In this document: positions 1 through 8,248 of the stretch, in pieces
Numbering within the stretch: the stretch's first letter is position 1
Layout of the letters: each line of letters begins with the position of its first letter
Assembly: GCA_036504515.1 (NCBI GenBank)
Contig: DASXVA010000001.1
Coordinates: 558,001-622,000 of the forward strand
DNA length: 64,000 bases
From: AWTP1-18 sp036504515
Lineage (GTDB): Bacteria > Pseudomonadota > Gammaproteobacteria > Burkholderiales > Rhodocyclaceae
Reading direction: 5' to 3'
The notes under the pieces: model-generated
What the model was told of the DNA's origin: nothing
The model's input: the letters and a program-made list of their open reading frames with translations, nothing else
Databases searched by the model: none
Program-made: the position numbers and the translations under genes

Positions 1-1
1 C

Positions 2-265
2 TTTGCCGTGCTCGGTGCCCGGGTGGAAAAAACCCAAGGCCAGTTTGCTGCCGTGACTTCCCGGGCCTTTGCCGAGTTGGCGGATTTTGTGAACTGGTCC
101 GGCCACCTGCTTCAGCCCGGTGGTCATCTGCTGGCCATGAAGGGTGTTTACCCTGAAGACGAAATTGCTCGTCTGCCCGAGGGTTGGCGAGTGGCAGAAA
201 GCCACGAACTCAAGGTGCCCGGCCTTGATGCAAAGCGACATCTAATTGTTTTAAATAAGATTTAG
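2..265 (+). CDS. rsmG: 16S rRNA (guanine(527)-N7)-methyltransferase RsmG, C-terminal part
   Basis: The gene enters the window from the left and only its last 87 codons are visible. RsmG (GidB) methylates N7 of G527 in 16S rRNA using S-adenosylmethionine. The visible part has the end of the Rossmann-type methyltransferase fold: a stretch with TSRAFAELADFV, then GGHLLAMKGVYPEDEI, and the closing strand RHLIVLNKI, typical of the family's C-terminus. The next gene, parA, starts 31 bases after its stop; rsmG-parA-parB is the usual order near the replication origin in proteobacteria, which supports the call. The upstream neighbour (commonly mnmG) lies outside the window. Confidence 0.85.
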   Translation, partial: FAVLGARVEKTQGQFAAVTSRAFAELADFVNWSGHLLQPGGHLLAMKGVYPEDEIARLPEGWRVAESHELKVPGLDAKRHLIVLNKI

Positions 266-296
266 TTCGATTCAAGGACTCAGGGGAGAACGTCCG

Positions 297-1088
297 GTGC
301 ATATATTTGCTGTCGCTAATCAGAAAGGTGGCGTGGGTAAAACCACCACCACCGTCAATCTTGCTGCCGCTTTGGCCCAGCACGGCCAGCGTACTTTGCT
401 GGTAGATCTGGATCCCCAGGGCAATGCCACCATGGGTTGCGGGGTGGACAAGCAGGGGCTCAAGCACTCGGTCTATCACGTCATGCTTGGCCTTTCCCAG
501 CTGGCCGACGCCCGGGTTCCTTCCACCACTGGCAACTACGAAGCCCGCTTCGATGTGCTGCCCGCCAATCGTGATTTGGCCGGTGCGGAAGTGGAAATGG
601 TCAGTCTCGACCAGCGCGAAATGCGCCTCAAAGCGGCGTTGAAACTGCATGAAGATGATTACGACTTCGTCCTGATCGACTGCCCGCCGTCACTGTCCAT
701 GTTGACCCTGAACGGCCTTTGCGCCGCCCATGGTGTGATCATCCCCATGCAGTGCGAGTACTACGCCCTGGAGGGCCTGTCCGACTTGGTGAACACCATC
801 AAGAAGGTGCACGCCAACTTGAACCGCGACCTGAAGATCATCGGCCTGCTGCGGGTCATGTTCGACAACCGCAGCACCCTGTCCAAACAGGTGTCCGACC
901 AACTGGAACAACACTTTGGCGACAAGGTGTTCAAGACCATGGTGCCGCGCAATGTGCGTCTGGCGGAAGCCCCCAGCTATGGCATGCCCGGTGTGGTCTT
1001 CGATCGCGCCGCCAAGGGTGCCCAGGCCTATCTGGCCTTTGCTGAAGAAATGATTGAACGCGTCAAGAACTGGAAGGAAGAAGCCTGA
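297..1088 (+). CDS. parA: Chromosome partitioning ATPase ParA (Soj)
   Basis: ParA is a Walker-type ATPase that binds DNA non-specifically and, with ParB bound at parS, moves origin regions apart. The 263-residue product has the deviant Walker A box KGGVGKTTT at residues 10-18, a Walker A' region (LLVDLDPQGNAT), and a Walker B-like strand ending in LIDCPPSL. The length is normal for chromosomal ParA and there is no N-terminal HTH extension of the plasmid type. The start is GTG at 297, preceded by a good ribosome site (AGGGGAGAA) 8 bases upstream. Its stop overlaps the parB start by one base, so the two are translationally coupled. I saw no canonical parS 16-mer in the window. Confidence 0.97.
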   Translation: MHIFAVANQKGGVGKTTTTVNLAAALAQHGQRTLLVDLDPQGNATMGCGVDKQGLKHSVYHVMLGLSQLADARVPSTTGNYEARFDVLPANRDLAGAEVEMVSLDQREMRLKAALKLHEDDYDFVLIDCPPSLSMLTLNGLCAAHGVIIPMQCEYYALEGLSDLVNTIKKVHANLNRDLKIIGLLRVMFDNRSTLSKQVSDQLEQHFGDKVFKTMVPRNVRLAEAPSYGMPGVVFDRAAKGAQAYLAFAEEMIERVKNWKEEA

Positions 1089-1948
1089 TGAATCCGCCCA
1101 AACTCAAAGGTCTTGGCCGCGGCCTTGACGCTCTGCTGGCCGCCAATAACAGTCCGGAAGGCAGCCGCCAAGACACCTTGCCCGTGGGTGCATTGCAGCC
1201 CGGCAAGTACCAGCCCCGCACCCGCATGGACCCGGGGTCCCTGGAGGAGCTGGCGGCTTCCATCAAATCCCAGGGTCTGATCCAGCCGATTTCGGTACGT
1301 CCTGTTGGTGGTGACCGCTACGAAATCATTGCCGGTGAACGTCGCTGGCGCGCCAGCCAGATCGCTGGCCTGACCGAAGTGCCGGTGCTGATCCGGGAAA
1401 TCCCGGACGATGCGGCCCTGGCCATGTCCCTGATCGAAAACATCCAGCGGGAAGATCTCAATCCTCTGGAAGAAGCCGCCGGTCTGCAGCGGCTGATCGA
1501 CGAATTCGGCATGACCCACCAACAGGCCGCCGATGCCGTGGGCCGTTCCCGGCCCGCCGCTTCAAACCTGCTGCGTCTGCTGCAATTGGCCAAACCGGCT
1601 CAGGACATGTTGATGGCCGGCGACATTGAAATGGGCCACGCCCGCGCCCTGCTGCCTCTGCCGAAAGCTGAGCAGGGTCGCATTGCATCACTGGTGGTGG
1701 ATAAAGGTTTCTCTGTGCGGGAAACCGAGCGCATCGTCAGTCGTGAACTCAATCCCCCAGCCGTCAAGCCGGGCAAGGAGCCCAACCGCGACATCATGCG
1801 GCTGGAAGAAGATTTGTCCGACAATCTGGGTGCCACGGTGAAAATTGCTGCCAATCGCAAAGGTGCCGGCAGCTTGACGATTCGTTTCGGCAGCCTCGAT
1901 CAGCTTGACGGCATCCTGGGCCGACTCGGCGTCGGCCAGGAAAGCTGA
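1088..1948 (+). CDS. parB: Chromosome partitioning protein ParB (Spo0J)
   Basis: ParB is the parS-binding CTPase clamp that partners with ParA. The 286-residue product starts with the usual basic leader (PKLKGLGRGLDALL), then the ParB/Srx nucleotide-binding domain with QYQPR-like QPRTRMDP, GERRWRA around residue 85, and the motif ENIQREDLNPLEEA near 120. A helix-turn-helix follows (TQQQAADAVGRSRPAASNLLRLL type), and a C-terminal dimerisation segment ends in GRLGVG. It overlaps parA by one base (TGATG). Length and domain order match chromosomal ParB. The next gene is convergent on the minus strand, so the par operon ends here. Confidence 0.97.
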   Translation: MNPPKLKGLGRGLDALLAANNSPEGSRQDTLPVGALQPGKYQPRTRMDPGSLEELAASIKSQGLIQPISVRPVGGDRYEIIAGERRWRASQIAGLTEVPVLIREIPDDAALAMSLIENIQREDLNPLEEAAGLQRLIDEFGMTHQQAADAVGRSRPAASNLLRLLQLAKPAQDMLMAGDIEMGHARALLPLPKAEQGRIASLVVDKGFSVRETERIVSRELNPPAVKPGKEPNRDIMRLEEDLSDNLGATVKIAANRKGAGSLTIRFGSLDQLDGILGRLGVGQES

Positions 1949-1954
1949 TCTGCC

Positions 1955-2458
1955 TTAGCGGTTCAGATCGGTAATGGCATCGACCACCAGGTTGGTGCCG
2001 ACAGCGATCATCAACACATCGGAAGCAACCCGTACATAGCGGTAACCTTCCGGTGTTCTGCCCAATTGCCGCGCCAACTCAGGCGCTAGCGGATAAAACT
2101 CAACGCCGCGGGGTAGCGGTTGGCCCATGGCCCACTTCCTGGCCTGACCGGGTGGCAGGCAACCGTTATTCTTCTTTGCCAGGCCCGGTGGGCAATGACC
2201 CCGGCTGAATTCCTGGCCGTAGTAATCGCGAATGCGGGAGCGATGATCATCATCAAAGCCGGAGCGGCGTTCGTGCTTATCCCGGCCACGATCATCGTCA
2301 TGATCACGGTTATGGCCGTGGTCATGATCATCCCGGTCTTCCCTTTCATGTCGATCCCCTTTGTCGCCGCCAGCCCAGGAGGGCTTGTCGGCAAAGGCGG
2401 TGCCTGATGCCAGGGTGGCTGCAATCAGGGCAAGACATAATTTATGGACTGTTTTCAT
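1955..2458 (-). CDS. RcnB-like periplasmic protein with His/Asp-rich segment
   Basis: This is a secreted protein of about 167 residues. The start chosen is the ATG at 2458, which has a strong ribosome site (GAGAGGAAC) just upstream and begins a classical signal peptide (KTVHKLCLALIAATLASGTAFA, cut here at AFA). The earlier in-frame ATG at 2494 lacks such a site. The mature protein has a long low-complexity tract of His, Asp, Arg and Glu (about residues 25-75) that could bind metal ions. A C-terminal half follows with CPPGLAKKNNGCLPPGQ, characteristic of the RcnB / CigR-like family linked to nickel-cobalt homeostasis or envelope roles. The metal-binding role is inferred from composition. It stands alone, convergent with parB. 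Confidence 0.7.
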   Translation of the reverse strand: MKTVHKLCLALIAATLASGTAFADKPSWAGGDKGDRHEREDRDDHDHGHNRDHDDDRGRDKHERRSGFDDDHRSRIRDYYGQEFSRGHCPPGLAKKNNGCLPPGQARKWAMGQPLPRGVEFYPLAPELARQLGRTPEGYRYVRVASDVLMIAVGTNLVVDAITDLNR

Positions 2459-2612
2459 TTTTGTTCCTCTCAAGGGGCGTTTGCCGTTTTTCACGCAATG
2501 CGTAAAAGCAGGTTAGCGCAAGTGGCAGGGCTGGATAGTATGGATTTCCAGGCTGTTGTGATGTGCGTTACGACGCCGATGACCGCTTAATCGGCTAATC
2601 CCAAACGCTCCG

Positions 2613-2897
2613 TCACGCTGGTGGCGGGGTGGATTTGGTTTTCGATTGCGCCTTGTAGGCAGCAACAATTTGCTGCCAGGTGGCTCGAGCGGAGAACGCG
2701 CAGCCGATGATCAATAGCCAGACCACAATCCATACTGGCCAGACAATGGTGCCCATACCGCCGGAGCTTGGGTCCTGGAGTAAGTCGAAGAGCAGAGACA
2801 GGTTGAAGGTAGCCATTCCCAAGGTGAGCACTATCGCTGCCAACAGACTCACGACGCGGACGAATTGTTTGATGAGGTAAATGGGATGTTTATCCAT
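2613..2897 (-). CDS. Small membrane protein of unknown function, two helices
   Basis: A 94-residue protein that I do not recognise. It has two hydrophobic segments, about residues 14-37 and 48-70, separated by a short polar loop with Pro and Gly (QDPSSGGMG), followed by a basic, Pro-ended tail (SKTKSTPPPA). The start codon lies one base after the aas stop, so it is almost certainly the last gene of the arsR-lplT-aas operon and translated by coupling. An inner-membrane accessory role in lysophospholipid handling is possible from context only. Confidence 0.6.
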   Translation of the reverse strand: MDKHPIYLIKQFVRVVSLLAAIVLTLGMATFNLSLLFDLLQDPSSGGMGTIVWPVWIVVWLLIIGCAFSARATWQQIVAAYKAQSKTKSTPPPA

Positions 2898-2898
2898 A

Positions 2899-5049
2899 TC
2901 AGGCAGCCTCTGCCATTTTTTTCAGGGTGACATAGTCGGTCTTGCCCGTGCCGAGCAGGGGCAGGGCATCGACCTTGATGATCTTGCGGGGAATAGCTAG
3001 TTCAGGCTGTCCGCTGGCCTTTGCTGCCGCTTGTAGTTTGTCACGGCTTAGTTCCGGGTCGGTGGTGAACAGTACCAGAGCTTCGCCCTTGGTCGCATCT
3101 GGTTGACTGGAGGCGGCGTGGAGTTTGACTGGGCTGGCGCCAACGGCGATTTTTTCTACCATCTCAAGAGAGATCATTTCGCCAGCAATTTTGGCGAAGC
3201 GTTTGACTCGGCCGAGGATGTGTACAAAGCCGTCCTCGTCCACATCGACCACATCGCCGGTGTCGTACCAGCCCTCACCGGCATCGGATTTCGGGGGCTC
3301 AATGACCCCGGGGTTGTCATACCGATAGTAGCCGCTCATGACATTGGGACCGTTGACGTGAAGGATGCCGCCGCGGTCGATGCCGGGGACGGGAATAAGC
3401 TTGTGGGCAATGCCCGGCAGAAATTGGCCCACGGTGCCGCTGCGATAAGCCATGGGATTGTTGACGGCGAGCACCGGTGCGGTTTCAGTAGCACCGTAGC
3501 CTTCGAAGATGCGCACACCAAATTTTTCGAACCAGAGTTCCTTGACGGCTGCCGAGAGTTTCTCGGCCCCGGCGACTACATAGCGCAGGCGAAAGAAGTC
3601 GTAGGGGTGAGCGAATTTGCCGTAATGGCCGAGGAAGGTGCTGGTGCCGAAGAGGACGGAACAACCACGGTCATAGGCCAGTTCGGGAATGACGCGGTAA
3701 TGCAGGGGCGAGGGGTAGAGAAATAGCCGGGTACCGGTCATCAAGGGAAGCAAGCAGCCGGCAGTGAGGCCGAAGGAATGAAAGATGGGCAAGGCGTTGA
3801 GTACCTTGTCTTCCACGTTGAAATCCACGATGGCGCGGATCTGGGAGATGTTGGCCTGGATGGCGCGGTGGGAAAGCACAACGCCCTTGGCCTTGCCTTC
3901 GGAGCCCGAGGTGAACAACAACACGGCGCTTTCATCGGGCAGTCCACCATGCTTGCCGGCAACCCGGGGCAGCCAGCGGGCAAAGCCAATCCACCACAGC
4001 TTGTCGCCGAGGGTGACGGTTTCCCGCAGATCTTCCAGGTAGACGATGCGGACATTTTTCACCGCGGCGACCTTGTCTACCAGCTTGGCCTGTTCAAGAA
4101 AGGCGCGGGAGGTGATGATGGTCTTGATGTCGGCGGCGACGCAGGCGTTCTGCATACCCTCCGTGCCGGCGGTGTAGTTGAGCATGGCCGGCACACGGCG
4201 GAAGGCGGACAGTCCGATCAGCAAGCCCAGAGTGGGGGCCAGATTGGGCAGTAACAGGCCAACCCGTTCGCCGGGCGCGGTGAACTTGCTGGCAAGGCGG
4301 CCCAGCATGAGGATCATTTTTTGCAGGTCGGCGTAGCTGTATTCGATTTGCTTGATGTCTTCCACCATCCTGCGACCGGGACCAAAGTTGTCCGAGGCTT
4401 CCATGAAGGCGTCGAACAGGGTTTGCGGCGCCCGGGTGGCAAAAAGCATTTCCTGCATGATGCGCCGCAGAACTTCACCCGCCTTGTGTCGACGCATTTT
4501 GGCGCTGGGTGCCTCGGGCATGGGCAGGCTGGTGGCGGGTTGTACCGAGATCACCACCTTGGGGAAAAGCTTGCGTGGGTGGGCACCGGTAAGGCGGGAG
4601 AAGTAACTACGGGCCGGGCCATCCAGGCGGACAGGAATGACCGTGGCACCGGTTTTGGCGGCGACGAAGGCCGGTCCTTCATAGACTTTCATCAAGGCAC
4701 TCGTGATGGTGATACGACCTTCGGGAAAAATCACTACAGGCCGACCTGATTCCACCAGTTTGAGGATGGCCTTCATGGCCATGGGATTGGCCGGGTCTAC
4801 GGTCAGGTGATCTACGAGGCTAAGGACCAGTTTGAACCAGCGCACTTTTGCGATTTGAGTGTTTACAACGAAAACCGGATTGATTGGCAGAAACAAACCT
4901 AGCAAAAGACCATCGAGAAAAGACTCGTGGTTGGCGACAATGAGCAACTTCTGGGCATTGAAAGAGGTGTGATGAGGATTGCGGAATTCCACCCGAAATA
5001 TCACCCGAGCGATTATTTTCAATAAAGGATGAAGCAGATTGCGCAGCAT
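2899..5049 (-). CDS. aas: Bifunctional acyl-ACP synthetase / 2-acylglycerophosphoethanolamine acyltransferase Aas
   Basis: Aas re-acylates lysophosphatidylethanolamine at the inner membrane: one domain activates a fatty acid onto ACP, the other transfers it to position 2. The 716-residue product matches E. coli Aas length (719). The N-terminal PlsC-type acyltransferase domain shows NHESFLDG (residues about 39-46) and the glycerophosphate-binding FPEGRITITS. From about residue 225 there is an AMP-binding ligase domain with the P-loop LLFTSGSEGKAKGVVLSH, EGYGATETAPVLA and YDTGDVVDVDEDG. It follows lplT by 10 bases and is followed within one base by a small membrane protein. lplT-aas is the known partner pair, which strengthens both calls. 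Confidence 0.93.
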   Translation of the reverse strand: MLRNLLHPLLKIIARVIFRVEFRNPHHTSFNAQKLLIVANHESFLDGLLLGLFLPINPVFVVNTQIAKVRWFKLVLSLVDHLTVDPANPMAMKAILKLVESGRPVVIFPEGRITITSALMKVYEGPAFVAAKTGATVIPVRLDGPARSYFSRLTGAHPRKLFPKVVISVQPATSLPMPEAPSAKMRRHKAGEVLRRIMQEMLFATRAPQTLFDAFMEASDNFGPGRRMVEDIKQIEYSYADLQKMILMLGRLASKFTAPGERVGLLLPNLAPTLGLLIGLSAFRRVPAMLNYTAGTEGMQNACVAADIKTIITSRAFLEQAKLVDKVAAVKNVRIVYLEDLRETVTLGDKLWWIGFARWLPRVAGKHGGLPDESAVLLFTSGSEGKAKGVVLSHRAIQANISQIRAIVDFNVEDKVLNALPIFHSFGLTAGCLLPLMTGTRLFLYPSPLHYRVIPELAYDRGCSVLFGTSTFLGHYGKFAHPYDFFRLRYVVAGAEKLSAAVKELWFEKFGVRIFEGYGATETAPVLAVNNPMAYRSGTVGQFLPGIAHKLIPVPGIDRGGILHVNGPNVMSGYYRYDNPGVIEPPKSDAGEGWYDTGDVVDVDEDGFVHILGRVKRFAKIAGEMISLEMVEKIAVGASPVKLHAASSQPDATKGEALVLFTTDPELSRDKLQAAAKASGQPELAIPRKIIKVDALPLLGTGKTDYVTLKKMAEAA

Positions 5050-5059
5050 GAGAGCGTCC

Positions 5060-6397
5060 TCAGAGTTTGCGGGTAATGAGAGCCAGCAGGGACAAGGCGC
5101 AGGCTATAAAACGATTCAAGTATTCCGGTACGACCGTATAGATGTAGATCGCCACTGTGATATTGAGCAGGGCTGTAACCAGGAATATTTGAGGGACGGT
5201 GAAACCGGCTGAAAGCAGGAACATGGCAAGGAGCGCTGCGATGACCATGAAAAGAGCGTTGACGATGTTGTTGGCGGCAATGATGCGGGAGCGGTGGGTA
5301 ACTTCAGAGCGGGACTGCATGATGGCGTAGAGGGGTACACAGTAGAACCCGCCGAAGATGCCGATCAACCCCAGATCAATCAGCACTCGTAGGCTGCCAG
5401 CTTGGGAGAGAAACTGGCCGATGCTCAGGTTGACGTCAGCACTTGATATCGGACTGGCAAAGTAGAGGTCTATGGCAAATAAGCTGAGGCCGATGGAACC
5501 CAAAGGGACGATCCCCGGCTCAACCTGATGGCGCGAGAGCTTTTCGCAAAAAAGAGAACCGAGGCCAATGCCAATAGAGAATATGGCCAATAGCAGGGTG
5601 ACTACTGATTCGTCGCCACCAAGAGTTTCTTTTGCATAACTGGGAAACTGGGAAAGCAAAGTGGCACCGTAGAACCAGAACCAGGAAATGCCGAGAATGG
5701 AAAGGAAGACGGAGCGATTCTGTTTGGCCGATGCCAGGCTGCGCCAGGTCTCGGAAAGGGGATTCCAGTTGATGGCCATTTCTGGCTCAGGAGCAGGAGC
5801 TTGTGGAATGCTGCGACTGCTCATGTAACCCAGTACCGCAATCAGAAAGCAGACGCCAGCAGCATAGTGGGGGCCGGCACCACCGAGGCCGATCAATGTA
5901 CCGCCCAGGATGGTACCGAGGAGGATGGCGAGAAAGGTGCCGGATTCAATCAAGGCGTTGCCGCCGATCATTTCATCATCATGCAGATGCTGAGGCAGGA
6001 TGGAATACTTGAGGGGGCCGAACATTGTTGAATGCATGCCCATGAGAAACAACGCTGTTAGCAACAGGGGAAGATTGAGTAGCAGAAACCCCGAGGCTGC
6101 AATCGCCATGATGCCGATTTCAAGCACCTTGACCAGTCGGATCAGTTGCGATTTTTCGAATTTGTCGGCGAGTTGCCCGGCTGTAGCGCTGAAAATAAAG
6201 AAAGGCAAAATGAAAATGCCGGCGCACGCATTAACCATCAGTTTCGGGTCAATCGATGTCATGCGGGCACCTTGAAAGGTGATCAGGATGACCAGAGCGT
6301 TCTTCAAGACGTTGTCGTTGAAGGCACCGAGAAATTGGGTCAGGAACAGGGGAAGAAAGTTTCGCTTGGTCAGCAGAGAAAACTGGTTATGGGCCAC
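5060..6397 (-). CDS. lplT: Lysophospholipid transporter LplT (MFS)
   Basis: LplT flips lysophospholipids across the inner membrane so that Aas can re-acylate them. The product (445 residues, somewhat longer than E. coli LplT at 397) is a major facilitator protein with about 12 hydrophobic segments. It opens with the family signature NFLPLFLTQFLGAFNDN and has the loop ADKFEKSQLIRLVK of the MFS type-A motif position. It lies between an ArsR regulator (70 bases upstream) and aas (10 bases downstream), all on the minus strand. The specific substrate is inferred from the aas neighbour and the N-terminal signature; some betaproteobacterial relatives are annotated only as MFS transporter. Confidence 0.85.
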   Translation of the reverse strand: MAHNQFSLLTKRNFLPLFLTQFLGAFNDNVLKNALVILITFQGARMTSIDPKLMVNACAGIFILPFFIFSATAGQLADKFEKSQLIRLVKVLEIGIMAIAASGFLLLNLPLLLTALFLMGMHSTMFGPLKYSILPQHLHDDEMIGGNALIESGTFLAILLGTILGGTLIGLGGAGPHYAAGVCFLIAVLGYMSSRSIPQAPAPEPEMAINWNPLSETWRSLASAKQNRSVFLSILGISWFWFYGATLLSQFPSYAKETLGGDESVVTLLLAIFSIGIGLGSLFCEKLSRHQVEPGIVPLGSIGLSLFAIDLYFASPISSADVNLSIGQFLSQAGSLRVLIDLGLIGIFGGFYCVPLYAIMQSRSEVTHRSRIIAANNIVNALFMVIAALLAMFLLSAGFTVPQIFLVTALLNITVAIYIYTVVPEYLNRFIACALSLLALITRKL

Positions 6398-6466
6398 GGT
6401 GAAGTCACTTATTCCATTGTTATGATCAAGTTTATCGACGTATTGGGCAAAATTTTTTTGGGGTGT

Positions 6467-6778
6467 TCAAGCTTCGGAATTCAGATAGTCAATTACTGCG
6501 CCAAGCGATATCAGCAGGAAGGTTTTGTCGATCCAGAAGAAAACCTCTTTACCTTCCTTGACGCTGGCAAGTACGCCGGCTTCCCGCAGAATCTTCAGGT
6601 GGTGGGAAACTGCTGGCCGGGAAAGGGTTGAGGCTTCGGCTATTTGGGTGACATTGAGGCGCTCGCCCCGGTCAAAGGTGAGCAGGATGCGTTGACGCTG
6701 TTCATCACCAAGGGCGGAAAAAGCCTTGGATATGTTTTTCCAGACAGCGGGGATTTCTCGTGCATACGCAATTTTCAT
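6467..6778 (-). CDS. ArsR/SmtB-family transcriptional regulator
   Basis: A 103-residue winged-helix repressor with ALGDEQRQRILLTF, the recognition region TLSRPAVSHHLKILREAGVL and the wing VKEGKEVFFWID. It contains no cysteine at all, so the classical ArsR/SmtB thiolate metal site is absent; the ligand may be a small molecule or another signal. It is the first gene of the operon that continues into lplT and aas. Its own promoter (TTGACA/TAAACT, 16-base spacer, on the minus strand) carries a dyad between the two elements at 6787-6802, which suggests negative autoregulation of the whole operon. Confidence 0.85.
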   Translation of the reverse strand: MKIAYAREIPAVWKNISKAFSALGDEQRQRILLTFDRGERLNVTQIAEASTLSRPAVSHHLKILREAGVLASVKEGKEVFFWIDKTFLLISLGAVIDYLNSEA

Positions 6779-6785
6779 AGAAACA

Positions 6786-6813
6786 AGTTTAACTTCTTAA
6801 ACACGTCTGTCAA
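6786..6813 (-). promoter_or_regulatory. Promoter of arsR-lplT-aas with overlapping dyad operator
   Basis: Read on the minus strand, a consensus -35 TTGACA (6813-6808) and a -10 TAAACT (6791-6786) are separated by 16 bases. The dyad GTTTAA-CTTC-TTAAAC (6787-6802) covers most of the spacer and the -10. The ATG of the ArsR gene follows 8 bases after the -10, so either the transcript is nearly leaderless or a further promoter exists. The position of the dyad fits steric repression by the encoded ArsR protein. Confidence 0.55.
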
Positions 6814-6889
6814 GTCAGAATTTTTGTAAGGCCTTCGTAAGAGGGCGTCGAATGGGCTTGTAGCATTTTTGTAGTAAATGCGACAGCTT

Positions 6890-6907
6890 ATGTCTTATAT
6901 AAGACAT
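6890..6907. promoter_or_regulatory. 18-base perfect palindrome upstream of the atp operon
   Basis: ATGTCTTATATAAGACAT is a perfect 18-base palindrome lying 36 bases upstream of the -35 box of the atp operon promoter and about 80 bases from the promoter of the divergent ArsR operon. A palindrome of this length and central alternating A/T form is typical of a dimeric regulator site (for example GntR-type). Which protein binds is unknown; it could act on either operon. Confidence 0.5.
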
Positions 6908-6942
6908 TGAGTAAAAAGATCGGAAAAACCTTACCGGAAAAT

Positions 6943-6971
6943 TTGACTTTGCTTCACTACGGCTTTATATT
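6943..6971 (+). promoter_or_regulatory. Sigma-70 promoter of the atp operon
   Basis: TTGACT (6943-6948) and TATATT (6966-6971) are separated by exactly 17 bases, close to the sigma-70 consensus. Transcription would begin near 6978, giving a leader of about 48 bases before the ATG of atpI at 7026. This position also argues against the upstream TTG and GTG codons at 6981 and 6984 as starts. Confidence 0.7.
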
Positions 6972-7025
6972 CCCGGGCTTTTGGTGCTGGGCAATCACCG
7001 TATTGGTGCACGCAGTGGGCGAAAA

Positions 7026-7361
7026 ATGCTCAAGACAATAGGTCTGCAGCTGGGTGTCGTGCTGGTGGTGGCGGCAGTAGCCGGAGGATGGGTTGGCGCG
7101 CAGGGCGCGATCTCTGCTGTGATTGGCGGAGCCTCTTATCTGATTCCGAATCTGCTGTTTGTCCTGCGTCTGAAAATTGCGACCGCTAGCGGTCGTGCAA
7201 GTGCGGTTACCTTCTTTGCCGGTGAGTTCTTCAAGGTAGCTGCCACAATCGGAATTCTGTTCGTTGCGCAAAAGTTTTACGGGGTTCATTGGCTTGCCAT
7301 GCTTCTGGGACTTTTCGCGGCGCTCAAAGCGAATCTTTTTGCATTCTTATTGAAGACCTGA
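7026..7361 (+). CDS. atpI: ATP synthase assembly protein AtpI
   Basis: AtpI is a small membrane protein that aids assembly of the c-ring. The 111-residue product has four hydrophobic segments (for example LQLGVVLVVAAVAGGWVGA, then ISAVIGGASYLIPNLLFVLRL) and the layout of betaproteobacterial AtpI. The ATG at 7026 is chosen because upstream in-frame TTG/GTG codons fall at the predicted transcription start. No strong ribosome site is visible, in keeping with low expression of this gene elsewhere. Its TGA ends 2 bases before the atpB start, so it heads the atp operon. Confidence 0.85.
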   Translation: MLKTIGLQLGVVLVVAAVAGGWVGAQGAISAVIGGASYLIPNLLFVLRLKIATASGRASAVTFFAGEFFKVAATIGILFVAQKFYGVHWLAMLLGLFAALKANLFAFLLKT

Positions 7362-7363
7362 CC

Positions 7364-8248
7364 ATGTCTATCGAAGAAGCTGGCACATTGGCCCACGAGG
7401 CTGCAGCAAACGCTCCATCTGCGGGCGATTACATCGTTCACCATCTGACCCACTTCAACAGTACTGGGCACAAACAAGCCAGCATCATCGATTTTTCGGT
7501 GATCAACCTGGATACGGTGTTTTATTCCGTGACCTTGGGTCTGTTGACGATTTTCATTCTGTGGTTGGCTGCACGTAAGGCCAGTTCAGGTGTTCCCGGC
7601 CGTTTCCAAGGCATCGTTGAGTTGATGGTGGAAATGGTAGCTAGTCAGGCCAAGGGCATTATTCATGAAGAAGAGTCCCGCAAATATGTGGCTCCTCTGG
7701 CATTGACCATCTTTGTCTGGGTGTTCCTGATGAATGCCATGGACTTCCTGCCCCTGGATTTGATCCCCAGTATTTGGCAAGAAGCTACTGGTGATCATCA
7801 CGCCTATATGCGCATCGTGCCAACGGCCGACTTGAATGCAACACTGGGCATGTCCATTGGCGTATTCCTGCTCTGCATTTACTACAACATCAAGATCAAG
7901 GGTATTGGTGGTTGGGTGCATGAATTGTTTACTGCACCGTTTGGTAGTCATCCTGTTCTCTACCCCATCAACTTCGCAATGCAATTGATTGAATTTGCCG
8001 CCAAGACCATTTCTCATGGCATGCGGCTGTTCGGCAACATGTATGCTGGCGAATTGGTGTTCATGCTGATCGCCCTGATGGGGGCGGCATGGGGTGGATC
8101 CGGTGCCACTGGCCCCCTGTTGATGTTCGGCCATATCGTGGCCGGCTCCATCTGGGCCATCTTCCATATTTTGATTGTCGTGCTGCAAGCCTTCATCTTC
8201 ATGATGTTGGCCCTGGTCTATATCGGGCAAGCCCACGAAGGTCACTGA
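7364..8248 (+). CDS. atpB: F0F1 ATP synthase subunit a (AtpB)
   Basis: Subunit a forms the two proton half-channels next to the c-ring in the inner membrane. The product (294 residues from the ATG at 7364) has the expected hydrophobic helices and the conserved HGMRLFGNMYAGELV region, which carries the essential Arg (R in MRLFGN). The last helix pair ends in ALVYIGQAHEGH. The in-frame codons upstream of 7364 overlap atpI and are not needed. It is followed by a U-rich 78-base gap and then atpE, as in other F-type operons. Confidence 0.97.
   Translation: MSIEEAGTLAHEAAANAPSAGDYIVHHLTHFNSTGHKQASIIDFSVINLDTVFYSVTLGLLTIFILWLAARKASSGVPGRFQGIVELMVEMVASQAKGIIHEEESRKYVAPLALTIFVWVFLMNAMDFLPLDLIPSIWQEATGDHHAYMRIVPTADLNATLGMSIGVFLLCIYYNIKIKGIGGWVHELFTAPFGSHPVLYPINFAMQLIEFAAKTISHGMRLFGNMYAGELVFMLIALMGAAWGGSGATGPLLMFGHIVAGSIWAIFHILIVVLQAFIFMMLALVYIGQAHEGH

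Noticed and set aside
1..2000. parS site near parAB
   Set aside because: I looked for TGTTTCACGTGAAACA-like 16-mers and saw none here or elsewhere in the window; it may lie outside.
2240..2400. Tandem-repeat or CRISPR-like array (ATCATGATC-type sequence)
   Set aside because: It is the coding sequence of the His/Asp/Arg-rich tract of the RcnB-like protein; no regular repeat-spacer unit.
6981..7025. N-terminal extension of AtpI from TTG 6981
   Set aside because: Lies at the predicted transcription start and has no ribosome site; the ATG at 7026 fits the family start.
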